DNA of 64,000 nucleotides, from contig CABYSJ010000007.1 in the NCBI GenBank assembly GCA_902521615.1, positions 1 through 64,000 of the forward strand, given 5' to 3'. Source of the stretch: an uncultured Pelagibacteraceae bacterium. GTDB lineage: Bacteria; Pseudomonadota; Alphaproteobacteria; Pelagibacterales; Pelagibacteraceae. The position numbers and the translations under genes are program-made. Every line of letters starts with the position of its first letter. Position 1 is the first letter of the stretch. Positions 55,418 through 64,000 of the stretch are shown here, one piece after another. The notes beneath the pieces were generated by a model. That model was not told where the DNA came from. It ran no database searches and worked only from the letters and a program-made list of their open reading frames with translations.

Positions 55418-56472
55418 CAATTATACTCCTTCGATGTAAGCTCATACAAACGACTAATGGTTCGTTTAAATGGTTTTTCTAACAATCTTGAAGAGGTAAA
55501 TTGATCTAAATTTAGATCAGCTGTAACTGCTAATGAAATATTTTTATCATAAATTACATCTAACAAAGTGATAAAACGTTGTTGTTGATTTGAATTTACA
55601 TCATTAAATTGAGGTATTTGATCTATTACCATAAATTTACAGTTTTTAATTATTTCCAAATAATCTTCCGCTCCTAAATTTTGATCACAAAGTTGATTAA
55701 AGTCACATCTAACAATTCCCTCATAAAAGTTTTCTATTTTAAATTCTCTTCCCTTGACATTAACTGCTATTGAAGATTGTTTTTTATCCTTAGTTATGGT
55801 TCTAAAAAATTTATTAATCTTAAAATTGGTTTCTTGATTAAGTGGAAAAAAATATCTTTGTTTTTGATTATCATTAGATTTTCTATAATCATCCTCAATT
55901 TTTAATTCATGCTCAATTGATTGATCTTCCATTATTTTTATAAAAGGTATAAATTGTTCCCGTTGAAGACCTTCTTTATAAAGTTCTGAAATTTCAGTAT
56001 TTGAGGTAAGAATAATTTTAATATCTTCTTTAAATATTTGTTCAAATAATTTTCCTAAAATCATTGCATCAACAATGTTTGTAACTTGGAATTCATCGAA
56101 ATAAATTAATGAAGCTTTTGATTTTAAATTTTTAACAAATTGATTGATTACATTTTCTTCATTTTTTTCTTTTTGCTCATGGACAAAATCATGAAAACCT
56201 AACATAAATTCATTAAAATGCTTTTTTAATTTTTTTTCTTCAAGATGATCATAAAAGAAGTTTAAAATCATTGTTTTACCAACCCCTACACCACCATACA
56301 AATAAAATCCTTTTTTAGTTTTTTGTTTAGAAAATAATTTTGAAAAAAATGATTTGTAATTACTATTATGGTAATCTTCTAATTTTTTAATAACTTTGAT
56401 TTGATAAGGATTAACTTCTAAATTTTGATTTTCACAATAAGATATGAATTCTTTTTCAAATTTTTTTGGCAT
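55417..56472 (-). CDS. zapE: AFG1/ZapE-like ATPase
   Basis: The 351-residue AFG1-type ATPase has Walker A YGGVGVGKTM, Walker B IYFDEFQVTNI and sensor-like ILTSN. ZapE regulates Z-ring stability at cell division; eukaryotic AFG1 degrades mitochondrial proteins. The chosen ATG at 56472 overlaps the cupin stop by one base; a TTG lies directly upstream. Confidence 0.9.
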   Translation of the reverse strand: MPKKFEKEFISYCENQNLEVNPYQIKVIKKLEDYHNSNYKSFFSKLFSKQKTKKGFYLYGGVGVGKTMILNFFYDHLEEKKLKKHFNEFMLGFHDFVHEQKEKNEENVINQFVKNLKSKASLIYFDEFQVTNIVDAMILGKLFEQIFKEDIKIILTSNTEISELYKEGLQREQFIPFIKIMEDQSIEHELKIEDDYRKSNDNQKQRYFFPLNQETNFKINKFFRTITKDKKQSSIAVNVKGREFKIENFYEGIVRCDFNQLCDQNLGAEDYLEIIKNCKFMVIDQIPQFNDVNSNQQQRFITLLDVIYDKNISLAVTADLNLDQFTSSRLLEKPFKRTISRLYELTSKEYN

Positions 56473-56903
56473 CAATTTTTTTTAGTTTTAAAGTCAATAC
56501 CATACTCTGATCTTGGTCCTTTCCTTAGCCCGAATGGACCTGAGATAAATAAAGTTAATGGTCTGGTTCCTGGTTCCAAATCTACTCGATGCAAATTATT
56601 TGCTGATCTAAAACCAATATACCCTGGTGGACGCCAAAACTTGCCAGTGCTTAATGTTTCCCAATAACCGCCTCTTAAAATTATAGTGATATAAGGAAAT
56701 GTGTGATTATGAACTCCTTCTCCATGGTCATCTGCTAGCATCTCATGAATTAATATATTGAATGGAAACCATTTAGGTCGATACCTCATCAAAACATAGT
56801 AACGGTTCATCCAAGGCTTTGCTTCTTTAAAATTAGGATGTGAAGGTCCTCTATCTAATACAACTTTTTTTCTACCAATCTTTTCTAAAAATTTTAAGAA
56901 CAT
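56472..56903 (-). CDS. Cupin-like protein
   Basis: The 143-residue protein has a cupin signature GEGVHNHTFPYITIILRGGYWE, with PPGYIGFRSANNLHRV later, giving possible metal ligands H-x-H, an acid and a second His. The substrate is unknown. It lacks the overall pattern of the cupin DMSP lyases (DddK, DddQ, DddW). It lies between bamB-like and zapE genes. Confidence 0.65.
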   Translation of the reverse strand: MFLKFLEKIGRKKVVLDRGPSHPNFKEAKPWMNRYYVLMRYRPKWFPFNILIHEMLADDHGEGVHNHTFPYITIILRGGYWETLSTGKFWRPPGYIGFRSANNLHRVDLEPGTRPLTLFISGPFGLRKGPRSEYGIDFKTKKN

Positions 56904-56905
56904 GT

Positions 56906-58204
56906 TTAGTTATATTGTACAATTGAACCATTTCTTACTACATATAAATTCTTATTAAATATAAATGGTTCAGAGACTAATCCACCAGAAACTTTTTCAA
57001 TTTTTATTATTTTTCCATCTTCAATCCCGGCTATAATCATTTTACCATCTGAGTTAGTTAAAAAAACGTTTTTGTCTCCAATAACAAAACCAATTGGATA
57101 AATATTTTTTCTTTTTTTATCTTTGTAATTCATAAATAGATCTGTAATTCGAACTATATTGCCTTTATTTTTGTCAATTAAATATAAATAACCTTCGTTA
57201 GATATTGTAAAAATTAGATTTCCAACCAAAATAGGTTTTACATTAGAATTAACTTCATTTATCCAGTTTGTTGTTCCTGTTTTTAAATCAATTGAATAAA
57301 ACTGATTTTTATTATTTGAAAAAAATACTGAGTTTCCATCTGATACTAGTTTAGAAGTCTTAAAGTTATAAGTTTCATTTATTATCGAGCTACTCTGTGT
57401 AGGTAGTTGCCATGTAATTAAACCTGTTTCAATATCTACAGCTGTAATATCTCCTATAGAATTATTGAAAATAACATTGTCGTTTAAAATAATTAAAGAA
57501 TATTTAATATTTGAAATTGTAAATGAGTCCTCTGTTTGCAAATTCCAACATTCAGAACCATCTTTAATTTTAAAACATCTCAACGTATTTTTATAATCAA
57601 TAACAAATATTTTATCCTTATGCTTTTTAATATTTGAATTAAACGGATAATCATTATTATTTGACCAATTTAATTCTCCAGTACTTATATTTATAGAATA
57701 ATATTTTGCTATGCTATCAGTTACTAAAAGATTTTGACCATCTACTAAAAAATTAAGTTTTGGATTTAATTTTTTTTCAGATTTTGAATAATGATTTTTT
57801 TTCCAAATAACTTTCTGATTATTGTCATACCTTACAATTGTACCTTTTTTATCGAAAAATATTATTCCATTTTTCAAAAAAATTGGTTCGAAATCTAATT
57901 GATTAATTTCCTCTAACTTTGAAAATTTAAAGTTACCAATCTTTGCTAATTCACCTTTGTAATTTTGCAAACCAAGATTATTTTGATTTTCATTTTTTTT
58001 ATTATTTATTTTTATTGAGGATAAATCTAATTTTAAATCTCTATTAAATTCTGAAACACTTAGATTTTTCTCAGCAAAAACTTTTGTTATTTTTTTATCT
58101 GTTTCTAATTTATTTCCTTTATCTTTCCAAATTCTGGAGTTTTCATTAAATGAACAGTTATTAAGAAAAAATAATGCAATGAAAGTAAAAATTAATTTAT
58201 TCAC
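56906..58204 (-). CDS. BamB-like outer-membrane lipoprotein (PQQ/beta-propeller)
   Basis: The 432-residue protein has a lipoprotein signal (FFLNNC, C17) and PQQ-type repeats (GELNWSNNNDYP, GLITWQLPTQSS, GTTNWINEVNSN) that form a beta-propeller, as in BamB of the outer-membrane protein assembly machine. Start is GTG, overlapping the TPR gene by 8 bases. In alphaproteobacteria a TPR protein is a usual neighbour. Confidence 0.85.
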   Translation of the reverse strand: MNKLIFTFIALFFLNNCSFNENSRIWKDKGNKLETDKKITKVFAEKNLSVSEFNRDLKLDLSSIKINNKKNENQNNLGLQNYKGELAKIGNFKFSKLEEINQLDFEPIFLKNGIIFFDKKGTIVRYDNNQKVIWKKNHYSKSEKKLNPKLNFLVDGQNLLVTDSIAKYYSINISTGELNWSNNNDYPFNSNIKKHKDKIFVIDYKNTLRCFKIKDGSECWNLQTEDSFTISNIKYSLIILNDNVIFNNSIGDITAVDIETGLITWQLPTQSSSIINETYNFKTSKLVSDGNSVFFSNNKNQFYSIDLKTGTTNWINEVNSNVKPILVGNLIFTISNEGYLYLIDKNKGNIVRITDLFMNYKDKKRKNIYPIGFVIGDKNVFLTNSDGKMIIAGIEDGKIIKIEKVSGGLVSEPFIFNKNLYVVRNGSIVQYN

Positions 58205-58841
58205 TCAAGTCTCTGTTCAATCTTTTCTCTGCTTGAAGTCTTATATCTGGATTTGAATTTTCTAAAGTTATTATTTGGTTGAAAAATTCTTTAGCTTTTT
58301 GTTTTTGATTATTTGCATAAAAATATTCTGCCATTAAATATAAAGAATGTGATTTCCAGACACTTTTTGAATTAATCAGTGGATTTAACATATTTAGAAG
58401 ATCACTCTCCTGAGCGTTATCTGCATTGTAGAGTGCCTTCTTGTATATAATTAAGTTGTTAATCTCACTGTCTAACGAAGTATCGTTTATCAATATATCA
58501 AATAATGAATTAATTCTAGACTGATCACTTACAAGATTATTATCAATGATGAAATAAAGGGATAAAGGTGAATAAGTTGGATCTTTCTTGTTTACAATTT
58601 CAATCAGGCTGCTAACTGTTTTTTCTTTTGTTTTTTCTGAATAATCAATGATTATTGAATTATAACTATCTGAGATATCTTTTTTTTTATTAATTAAATA
58701 TTTATCGTAACTAAAAACACCAACTATAATAATTATTAAGATAATTATACCTGAAATTATTTTATTTTTATTATTTACAAAAAAATTCTTAATTTTTTCA
58801 TTTCTAGTATTGGTATTTATAATTGATAAATCTTCATCCAT
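58197..58841 (-). CDS. Membrane-anchored TPR-like protein (YfgM-like)
   Basis: One membrane helix (about residues 27-45, with IISGIIILIIIIVGVFSY) is followed by helical repeats including SLYLMAEYFYANNQKQKAKEFFNQII, a TPR unit. The layout and position before a BamB-like gene match YfgM-type proteins that help the Sec/BAM pathway. Start 2 bases after acnA. Confidence 0.8.
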   Translation of the reverse strand: MDEDLSIINTNTRNEKIKNFFVNNKNKIISGIIILIIIIVGVFSYDKYLINKKKDISDSYNSIIIDYSEKTKEKTVSSLIEIVNKKDPTYSPLSLYFIIDNNLVSDQSRINSLFDILINDTSLDSEINNLIIYKKALYNADNAQESDLLNMLNPLINSKSVWKSHSLYLMAEYFYANNQKQKAKEFFNQIITLENSNPDIRLQAEKRLNRDLSE

Positions 58842-58843
58842 AA

Positions 58844-61513
58844 CTAAATCATATTCCTTAAAACGTACTGCAGAATACCTCCATTTTTATAATACTCTAA
58901 TTCATTTTTTGTATCAATTCTGCATAAAGTTTTAATTTTCTTTATTTCGCCTGAAGCATATTTAATTTCAACTGTCACTTCATCTGAGGGATTAACACCC
59001 TTTTCTATATTTAGAATACTAATTAATTCAGAACCAATTAATTTTAGATTTTTTCTATTTACATCTTCGATAAATTGTAACGGTAATATTCCCATTCCAA
59101 TCAAATTAGATCGGTGGATTCTTTCAAAACTCTCTGCGATTACTGCTTTTATCCCAAGTAATTTTGTTCCTTTAGCTGCCCAATCTCTAGATGATCCAGT
59201 TCCATACTCTTTTCCACCAATTACAACCAAATCTGTTCCTCTTTTTTTATATTCAACAACTGCATCATAGATAGGAAGAACTTTTTCTTCTGGATATAAC
59301 TTTGTAAAACCACCTTCTGTACCAGGAGCCATTTCATTTCTAATTCTTATATTTGCAAAGGTCCCACGCATCATTACTTCATGGTTACCTCTTCTTGAAC
59401 CATATGAGTTATAATCTTTAGGTAAAATTTGGTGTTCCATAAAATATTCACCAGTTGGACTATCTTTTTGAATACTGCCGGCTGGCGATATATGGTCAGT
59501 GGTAACCATATCACCTAAAATTAATAATGGTCTTGCGTCCTTAATTTCTTTAAATCCTTCTGGTTTATCTGGCAACGAATCAAAAAACGGAGGTTTTTTT
59601 ACATATGTTGATCCCTCATCCCAATTATAGATGCTGCTTTTATCGGTTTTAATGTTTTGCCATTGAGTTGGGCCCTCTGAAACATTTGAGTATCTTTGTA
59701 TAAACATCTCAGCATTAAGTGAATCTTTTAAGGTTTCTTCTATCTCTTTATTTGAAGGCCAAATATCTTTTAAAAATATATCTTTTCCTTCTTTATCTTT
59801 TCCCAATGGATCTTTGTACAAATCAACTTCCATATGCCCAGCTATTGCATATGCAACAACAAGTGGAGGTGAAGCCAAATAGTTAGCTTTTATATGTGGA
59901 GAAATTCTTCCTTCAAAATTTCTATTTCCAGATAAAACAGAAACCGCATAAATATTTTCTTTTTGGATAGCTTCTACAATATTTTCTGGAAGTGGTCCTG
60001 AATTTCCAATGCAAGTTGTACAGCCATACCCAACTAAATTAAAGCCAAGCTGATCTAAATAAGTGTTTAATCCAGCTTTTGCCAAATAATCTGTAACTAC
60101 TTGAGATCCAGGTGCTAAAGAAGTTTTTACCCAGGGTTTAACCTGCAAACCTTTTTCAATAGCTTTTTTAGCTAATAGTCCAGCCCCAATTAGAACATTT
60201 GGATTAGAAGTGTTCGTACAAGAGGTTATTGCAGCAATTAATATTGAGCCATCTTTAATTTCGTAATCTGTATTTGATACTTTCGAAATTGATTTTTCAT
60301 TTTTATTTGTAGCTTCCTGCAATACTTTTTGAAACGAACCAGGTGCATCTGTTAAAAGAACTTTGTCTTGAGGTCTTTTAGGTCCTGAAATAGTTGGTAC
60401 AACTGTAGACATATCTAAAGACATAATGTCAGTAAATTCTATTTCGTTACTCGCCCATAAACCTTGTTCCTTGGCATAATTTTCTACGATATCAACAGTT
60501 TGTTGATCTCTTCCAGAAAATTTTAAATACTTTAATGTTTCCTCATCGATAGGAAAAAAACCACAAGTAGCACCATATTCTGGTGCCATGTTTGCAATTG
60601 TTGCTCTATCCGCAAGTGTTAAATTTTTTAAACCCTCACCATAAAACTCAACAAACTTACCAACTACTCCTTTATCTCTTAACATTTTAACAACAGTTAA
60701 AACTAAATCTGTTGCCGTGGTTCCTTCTGGCAATTTGTTTTTCATTTCAAATCCAATTACTTCTGGTATCAACATAGAAATTGGCTGACCTAACATTCCT
60801 GCTTCAGCTTCAATTCCTCCAACACCCCATCCTAAAACAGATAAGCCATTTACCATTGTTGTATGACTGTCTGTACCAACTAATGTATCTGGAAAAAGAT
60901 ATTTTTCTCCTTTAAATTCTTCTGACCAAACAACTTTTGATAAATACTCTAGATTTACTTGGTGACAAATTCCTGTTCCTGGTGGAACTATTCTAAAATT
61001 ATCAAATGCCTGTTGTCCCCATTTTAAAAAAGAATATCTCTCACCATTTCTTTCAAATTCTATATCAACATTTTTTTCAAAAGAATCTGCTTTTGCAGAT
61101 TGATCGACTTGTACAGAGTGATCAATTACAAGATCAACTGCAGATAATGGATTGATTGTATTTGGATCTTTATTTTTTTCTTTGACTGCTTCTCTCATTG
61201 CAGCTAAATCTGCAACCGCAGGTATTCCTGTATAATCTTGAAGCAAAACTCTTGCTGGTCTATATGCAATTTCAGTTTTAGATTTTTTTGTCTTTAGCCA
61301 GTTTTTAATCGCTTCTATTTGAGATTTCGTCACACTTAAATCGTCTTCGTATCTTAATAAATTTTCTAGTAAAACTTTAAGAGATTTTGGAAGTTTATTT
61401 ATTCCTTCAAGTCCATTTTTTTCTGCTTCATTTAATGAGTAATAATTATACTCCTTGTCATTGACTGTGATTTTTTTTAGTGATTTATAAGAATTTTTGT
61501 TTCCTGGGGTCAT
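58844..61513 (-). CDS. acnA: Aconitate hydratase A
   Basis: The 889-residue TCA-cycle enzyme has the 4Fe-4S ligands in TSCTNTSNP and GYGCTTCIGNSG, and the GSSRDWAAKG active-site loop. It interconverts citrate and isocitrate. It starts 1 base before the LysE gene's stop region and is followed by the TPR/BamB pair. No IscR-type site was seen. Confidence 0.97.
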   Translation of the reverse strand: MTPGNKNSYKSLKKITVNDKEYNYYSLNEAEKNGLEGINKLPKSLKVLLENLLRYEDDLSVTKSQIEAIKNWLKTKKSKTEIAYRPARVLLQDYTGIPAVADLAAMREAVKEKNKDPNTINPLSAVDLVIDHSVQVDQSAKADSFEKNVDIEFERNGERYSFLKWGQQAFDNFRIVPPGTGICHQVNLEYLSKVVWSEEFKGEKYLFPDTLVGTDSHTTMVNGLSVLGWGVGGIEAEAGMLGQPISMLIPEVIGFEMKNKLPEGTTATDLVLTVVKMLRDKGVVGKFVEFYGEGLKNLTLADRATIANMAPEYGATCGFFPIDEETLKYLKFSGRDQQTVDIVENYAKEQGLWASNEIEFTDIMSLDMSTVVPTISGPKRPQDKVLLTDAPGSFQKVLQEATNKNEKSISKVSNTDYEIKDGSILIAAITSCTNTSNPNVLIGAGLLAKKAIEKGLQVKPWVKTSLAPGSQVVTDYLAKAGLNTYLDQLGFNLVGYGCTTCIGNSGPLPENIVEAIQKENIYAVSVLSGNRNFEGRISPHIKANYLASPPLVVAYAIAGHMEVDLYKDPLGKDKEGKDIFLKDIWPSNKEIEETLKDSLNAEMFIQRYSNVSEGPTQWQNIKTDKSSIYNWDEGSTYVKKPPFFDSLPDKPEGFKEIKDARPLLILGDMVTTDHISPAGSIQKDSPTGEYFMEHQILPKDYNSYGSRRGNHEVMMRGTFANIRIRNEMAPGTEGGFTKLYPEEKVLPIYDAVVEYKKRGTDLVVIGGKEYGTGSSRDWAAKGTKLLGIKAVIAESFERIHRSNLIGMGILPLQFIEDVNRKNLKLIGSELISILNIEKGVNPSDEVTVEIKYASGEIKKIKTLCRIDTKNELEYYKNGGILQYVLRNMI

Positions 61514-61514
61514 A

Positions 61515-62108
61515 TTATAAATAAAAAGTTATTATGCTTGTTAAAAGAAGCAGTGACATAGCATAATTAAAGTAATTAATAAATTTCTGATTTGTCGCAA
61601 ATTTCCTGAAAAATTTACCTAAGAAGGTCCACAGAGTTATACTGGTCACTGAAACAATTAAGGCCATAATGATAATTTGAGTCGTATAACTTACAAAGGT
61701 TTCTCCTGGATTAATATAAGTTGAAACAAGAATAATTGATGCAATAACGCCTTTAGGATTTAAGAATTGAAAAATAAAAGTTTCATGAAACTTAATTGGA
61801 TTTTTGTTTTTATTTTCCTGATCAGAAGGTCCTGAAAAAGAAATTTTGTATGCTAAATAAATTAAAAATAGAGTTCCTAAATATTTCAATACCTCTTGAA
61901 TTAAAGGATAAAGTTTAAAAATATTTATCAACCCTAGAGCTAAACATAATAACAAAAATGGAAATCCTAAAGTTACACCAATTATATGTGGCAGTGTTCT
62001 AAGAATACCAAAATTGAAACCAGAATAAAAAGCAACGAAATTATTTGGTCCAGGAGTAAATGCTGCAACAATTCCAAATAAAGTTATAGAAAGAATTTCA
62101 GGATGCAT
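61515..62108 (-). CDS. LysE-family amino-acid exporter
   Basis: The 197-residue protein has about six helices and the family opening FTPGPNNFVAFYSGFNFG, followed by TLPHIIGVTLGF and FQFLNPKGVIAS. It belongs to the LysE/RhtB exporters. The substrate is unknown. Gaps of 1 to 2 bases link it to acnA and the CsaA gene. Confidence 0.92.
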   Translation of the reverse strand: MHPEILSITLFGIVAAFTPGPNNFVAFYSGFNFGILRTLPHIIGVTLGFPFLLLCLALGLINIFKLYPLIQEVLKYLGTLFLIYLAYKISFSGPSDQENKNKNPIKFHETFIFQFLNPKGVIASIILVSTYINPGETFVSYTTQIIIMALIVSVTSITLWTFLGKFFRKFATNQKFINYFNYAMSLLLLTSIITFYL

Positions 62109-62110
62109 TA

Positions 62111-62455
62111 TTAAGCAATAGGTAATCCGTTTTCTGCTTTTTGAGAAGGATGAACAAGTGTAACTTTGCCATCGGCATCAATTGCTCCTAAAACCAATAC
62201 TTGAGAAACTATTCCAGCAATATTTTTTTCAGGAAAATTACAAACAGCAATAACCTGTTTTCCTTTTAAATTTTCCTCATTATAATAATGGGTAATTTGA
62301 GCCGAAGATTGTTTAATGCCAATTTCGCTTCCAAAATCAACTTCAATAACTAATGAAGGTTTCCTGGCTTTTTCATTTTTTTTTACAGAAATTACAGTAC
62401 CAATTCTAATATCTACTTTATCAAAATCATTATAGGTAATTTGCTCTTTAATCAT
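62111..62455 (-). CDS. csaA: CsaA-type tRNA-binding-domain protein
   Basis: The 114-residue OB-fold protein has DKVDIRIGTVISV, DFGSEIGIKQSSAQIT and VCNFPEKNIAGIVSQVLVLGA, the fingerprint of CsaA (a dimeric chaperone-like protein). It is the first gene of the unit that includes lysE, acnA and the envelope genes, and is divergent from the deacetylase gene. Confidence 0.92.
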   Translation of the reverse strand: MIKEQITYNDFDKVDIRIGTVISVKKNEKARKPSLVIEVDFGSEIGIKQSSAQITHYYNEENLKGKQVIAVCNFPEKNIAGIVSQVLVLGAIDADGKVTLVHPSQKAENGLPIA

Positions 62456-62479
62456 AATATAATATAGTGTTTTAAGTTT

Positions 62480-63658
62480 ATGAGTATAGATAACAATTTA
62501 TATGAAAAATCAATCAAGATTTTAACTGACTTAATCGCATTTAAAACTATCTCAGGTCAAGATAACAGTAATTTAATTGATTATTGTGAAAAAATTTTAA
62601 ATAACATCGGGATAGATACTTTCAAAGTTTATGATGATGATAAAAAAAGAGTAAATCTTTTTGGAACTCTAAAAGCAAAAAATCAAAGCATAAAAAAACC
62701 AATTATATTATCTGGTCACACTGATGTGGTTCCCGTATCTAAAGGTTGGAGCAGTGATCCATTCGTTGCAACTATTAAAAATGATAAATTATATGGAAGA
62801 GGCTCATGTGATATGAAAGGTTTTATTGCATGTACACTTGCTTATGCACCTATCTTCAAAGAAAGTAATTTAGATAGAGACTTACATTTCTGTTACACAT
62901 TTGATGAAGAGACCGCATGTATTGGAGCCCCTTTATTAATAGAGGAATTAAAAAAAAGAGAAATCAAAAATGGAATTTGTATAATTGGTGAACCAACTAA
63001 AATGAAAATTATTGACGCCCACAAAGGTATGAATGAATACACAGTTCACTTTGGAGGACTTGCGGGACATAGTTCTAAACCACATTTAGGAGTAAATGCA
63101 GCTGAATATGCTACTAGATATGTTGGAAAACTTTTAGAAATTAGAGAAGAATTAAAAAAAAGAGTTCAAAAAGATAGTATTTTTGATCCTCCACATTCAA
63201 CTTTATCAATTGGTGGAATTAAAGGTGGTATTGCTCATAATGTCATTGCAGATAAATGTAGTGTTGAATGGGAAACAAGACCAGTTGTTAAAGAAGATGG
63301 AGAATTTGTTACGAAAGAAATTGATAAATATGCAAATGAAGTACTTCTGCCAGAGATGAAAAAAGTTTTTCCAGATTCATATATTAAAAAAGAAGTGATA
63401 GGTGAAGTTGTTGGTTTTAACAGATTAGATGAGTCTGAAGCATGTGAATTTGTATCAAATATAACTGGTGATAATTCTAGAGAAGTAGTTTCTTTTGGAA
63501 CAGAAGCTGGTTTATTTCAAGAATTAGGTATCAGTACAGTTGTTTGTGGACCTGGATCCATAGAACAAGCTCACAAAATTGACGAGTTCATAGAATTAAA
63601 TGAAATGAAAAAATGCCTTAAGTTTTTAGAGGGTGTAAAAGATAAGTCAGTAAATTAA
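62480..63658 (+). CDS. ArgE/DapE-family deacetylase (acetylornithine deacetylase-like)
   Basis: The 392-residue M20 metallohydrolase has the first metal motif [10 protein letters not shown], then [19 protein letters not shown] and IGEPT, plus the dimerisation region [11 protein letters not shown]. It is closest to ArgE, which removes acetyl from acetylornithine. Its stop shares TTAA with the aldehyde dehydrogenase stop. Other N-acyl amino-acid substrates are possible. Confidence 0.87.
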   Translation: MSIDNNLYEKSIKILTDLIAFKTISGQDNSNLIDYCEKILNNIGIDTFKVYDDDKKRVNLFGTLKAKNQSIKKPIILSGHTDVVPVSKGWSSDPFVATIKNDKLYGRGSCDMKGFIACTLAYAPIFKESNLDRDLHFCYTFDEETACIGAPLLIEELKKREIKNGICIIGEPTKMKIIDAHKGMNEYTVHFGGLAGHSSKPHLGVNAAEYATRYVGKLLEIREELKKRVQKDSIFDPPHSTLSIGGIKGGIAHNVIADKCSVEWETRPVVKEDGEFVTKEIDKYANEVLLPEMKKVFPDSYIKKEVIGEVVGFNRLDESEACEFVSNITGDNSREVVSFGTEAGLFQELGISTVVCGPGSIEQAHKIDEFIELNEMKKCLKFLEGVKDKSVN

Positions 63659-64000
63659 CTCCAACCACCTACGGCTTTTACTTCTAAAAACTCTTCTAAT
63701 CCGTGTTCGCCTGCTTCACGACCTATTCCGGAATGTTTAAAACCACCGAAAGGTGCATCAACAGCAATTCCAGCTCCATTAACATCTACCATTCCAGATC
63801 TTAATTTTCTTGCAACTCTTTGTACCTTTTTAGAGTCTTGGGTTTGGATATAGTTTGTTAATCCATAAGCAGTGTCATTTGCGATTTTTATTGCTTCTTC
63901 CTCAGTTTCAAATGGAATAACTGACAAAACTGGTCCAAAAATTTCTGTTCTTGCAACATCCATATTATTATTTACGTCCGCAAAAACAGTTGGTTTAACA
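63655..64000 (-). CDS. Aldehyde dehydrogenase, C-terminal part (runs off window)
   Basis: The last 114 or so residues of an aldehyde dehydrogenase: [20 protein letters not shown] continuing to FGPV, then [21 protein letters not shown] and [20 protein letters not shown]. The frame is open through base 64000, so the catalytic Cys and the start lie outside. An ATG at 63961-63963 is internal, not the start. The enzyme would oxidise an aldehyde with NAD(P). Betaine aldehyde or an aldehyde from amine breakdown would fit the region, but the substrate cannot be told. Confidence 0.9.
   Translation of the reverse strand, partial: VKPTVFADVNNNMDVARTEIFGPVLSVIPFETEEEAIKIANDTAYGLTNYIQTQDSKKVQRVARKLRSGMVDVNGAGIAVDAPFGGFKHSGIGREAGEHGLEEFLEVKAVGGWS

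Noticed and set aside
56472-56903. Cupin as a DMSP lyase (DddK/DddQ/DddW)
   Set aside because: It has cupin His motifs, but the surrounding sequence and C-terminal part do not fit those enzymes, and it lies among envelope and division genes.
1-64000. tRNA, rRNA, CRISPR, insertion sequences, phage genes
   Set aside because: No cloverleaf, repeat-spacer array, transposase, integrase or capsid signature was found in any part.

Overview
The window is about 70% A+T and packed with genes. Intergenic gaps are tiny, ATGA and TAATG start/stop overlaps are common, and convergent genes meet within about 10 bases or overlap. The gene content is dominated by uptake and demethylation of methylated one-carbon compounds: glycine betaine, dimethylglycine, sarcosine, TMA/TMAO, methylamine and possibly DMSP. 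Together these point to a streamlined marine alphaproteobacterium of the SAR11 clade (Pelagibacterales). No rRNA, tRNA, CRISPR array, phage or insertion sequence was seen.

Layout. (1) 1-8691, minus strand: a long overlapping operon read from 8691 downward. It holds a Rieske oxygenase of the glycine betaine/choline monooxygenase type, betaine-homocysteine methyltransferase, a methyltransferase-like protein, dimethylglycine dehydrogenase, a small methyltransferase, a DddP-type DMSP lyase, a short APS-kinase-like protein, a small nucleotidyltransferase, and the start of a possible HalD/BesD-like oxygenase. (2) 8964-13047, plus strand: a betaine-type ABC binding protein and permease with no ATPase, then a short MetF and a DmdA-like GcvT-family demethylase. 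(3) 13092-21756: small membrane and zinc-ribbon proteins, a DUF3726 protein with a large unknown partner, an M19 dipeptidase, purE-purK, a GNAT, a cold-shock gene flanked by hairpins, an Asp/Glu racemase and a DMT exporter. (4) 21767-28685: soxBDAG (sarcosine oxidase or N-methylglutamate dehydrogenase), divergent from formate-THF ligase. (5) 28677-32031: an amidotransferase, an iron-dependent alcohol dehydrogenase and, divergently, trimethylamine monooxygenase (tmm). (6) 32036-39691, minus strand: a TmoXWV-type TMAO transporter, with MORN and membrane proteins between tmoX and tmoW, followed by glpK and gpsA. (7) 39796-52426, plus strand: TMAO demethylase (tdm), a MarR-like regulator, an FAD amine oxidase of unknown substrate, a glutamine-synthetase paralogue, mgsABC, an unknown basic protein, an ammonium transporter, small membrane proteins and gmaS. 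(8) 52428-64000: general functions, including a PLP ammonia-lyase, photolyase, YjbQ, ZapE, a cupin, a BamB-like lipoprotein with its TPR neighbour, aconitase, a LysE exporter, CsaA, an ArgE-type deacetylase and the C-terminal part of an aldehyde dehydrogenase.

How it fits together. TMA enters or is made, is oxidised by Tmm to TMAO, and Tdm splits TMAO to dimethylamine and formaldehyde. Methylamine is captured by GmaS as gamma-glutamylmethylamide, converted by MgsABC to N-methylglutamate, and oxidised by the SoxBDAG/Mgd complex. Glycine betaine is stripped to dimethylglycine by BHMT and/or the Rieske enzyme, then to sarcosine and glycine. The released C1 units enter the THF pool and can be burned to formate through Fhs. 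The ammonium transporter and GS-family proteins handle the nitrogen. The step from dimethylamine to methylamine has no recognisable classical enzyme here. The FAD oxidoreductase at 42593 is the local candidate.

The least explained parts are the DmdA-like/MetF pair beside the betaine transporter, the sulfur/nucleotide-activation trio attached to the dddP-like gene, the second GS paralogue, and the lysine-rich protein after mgsC.
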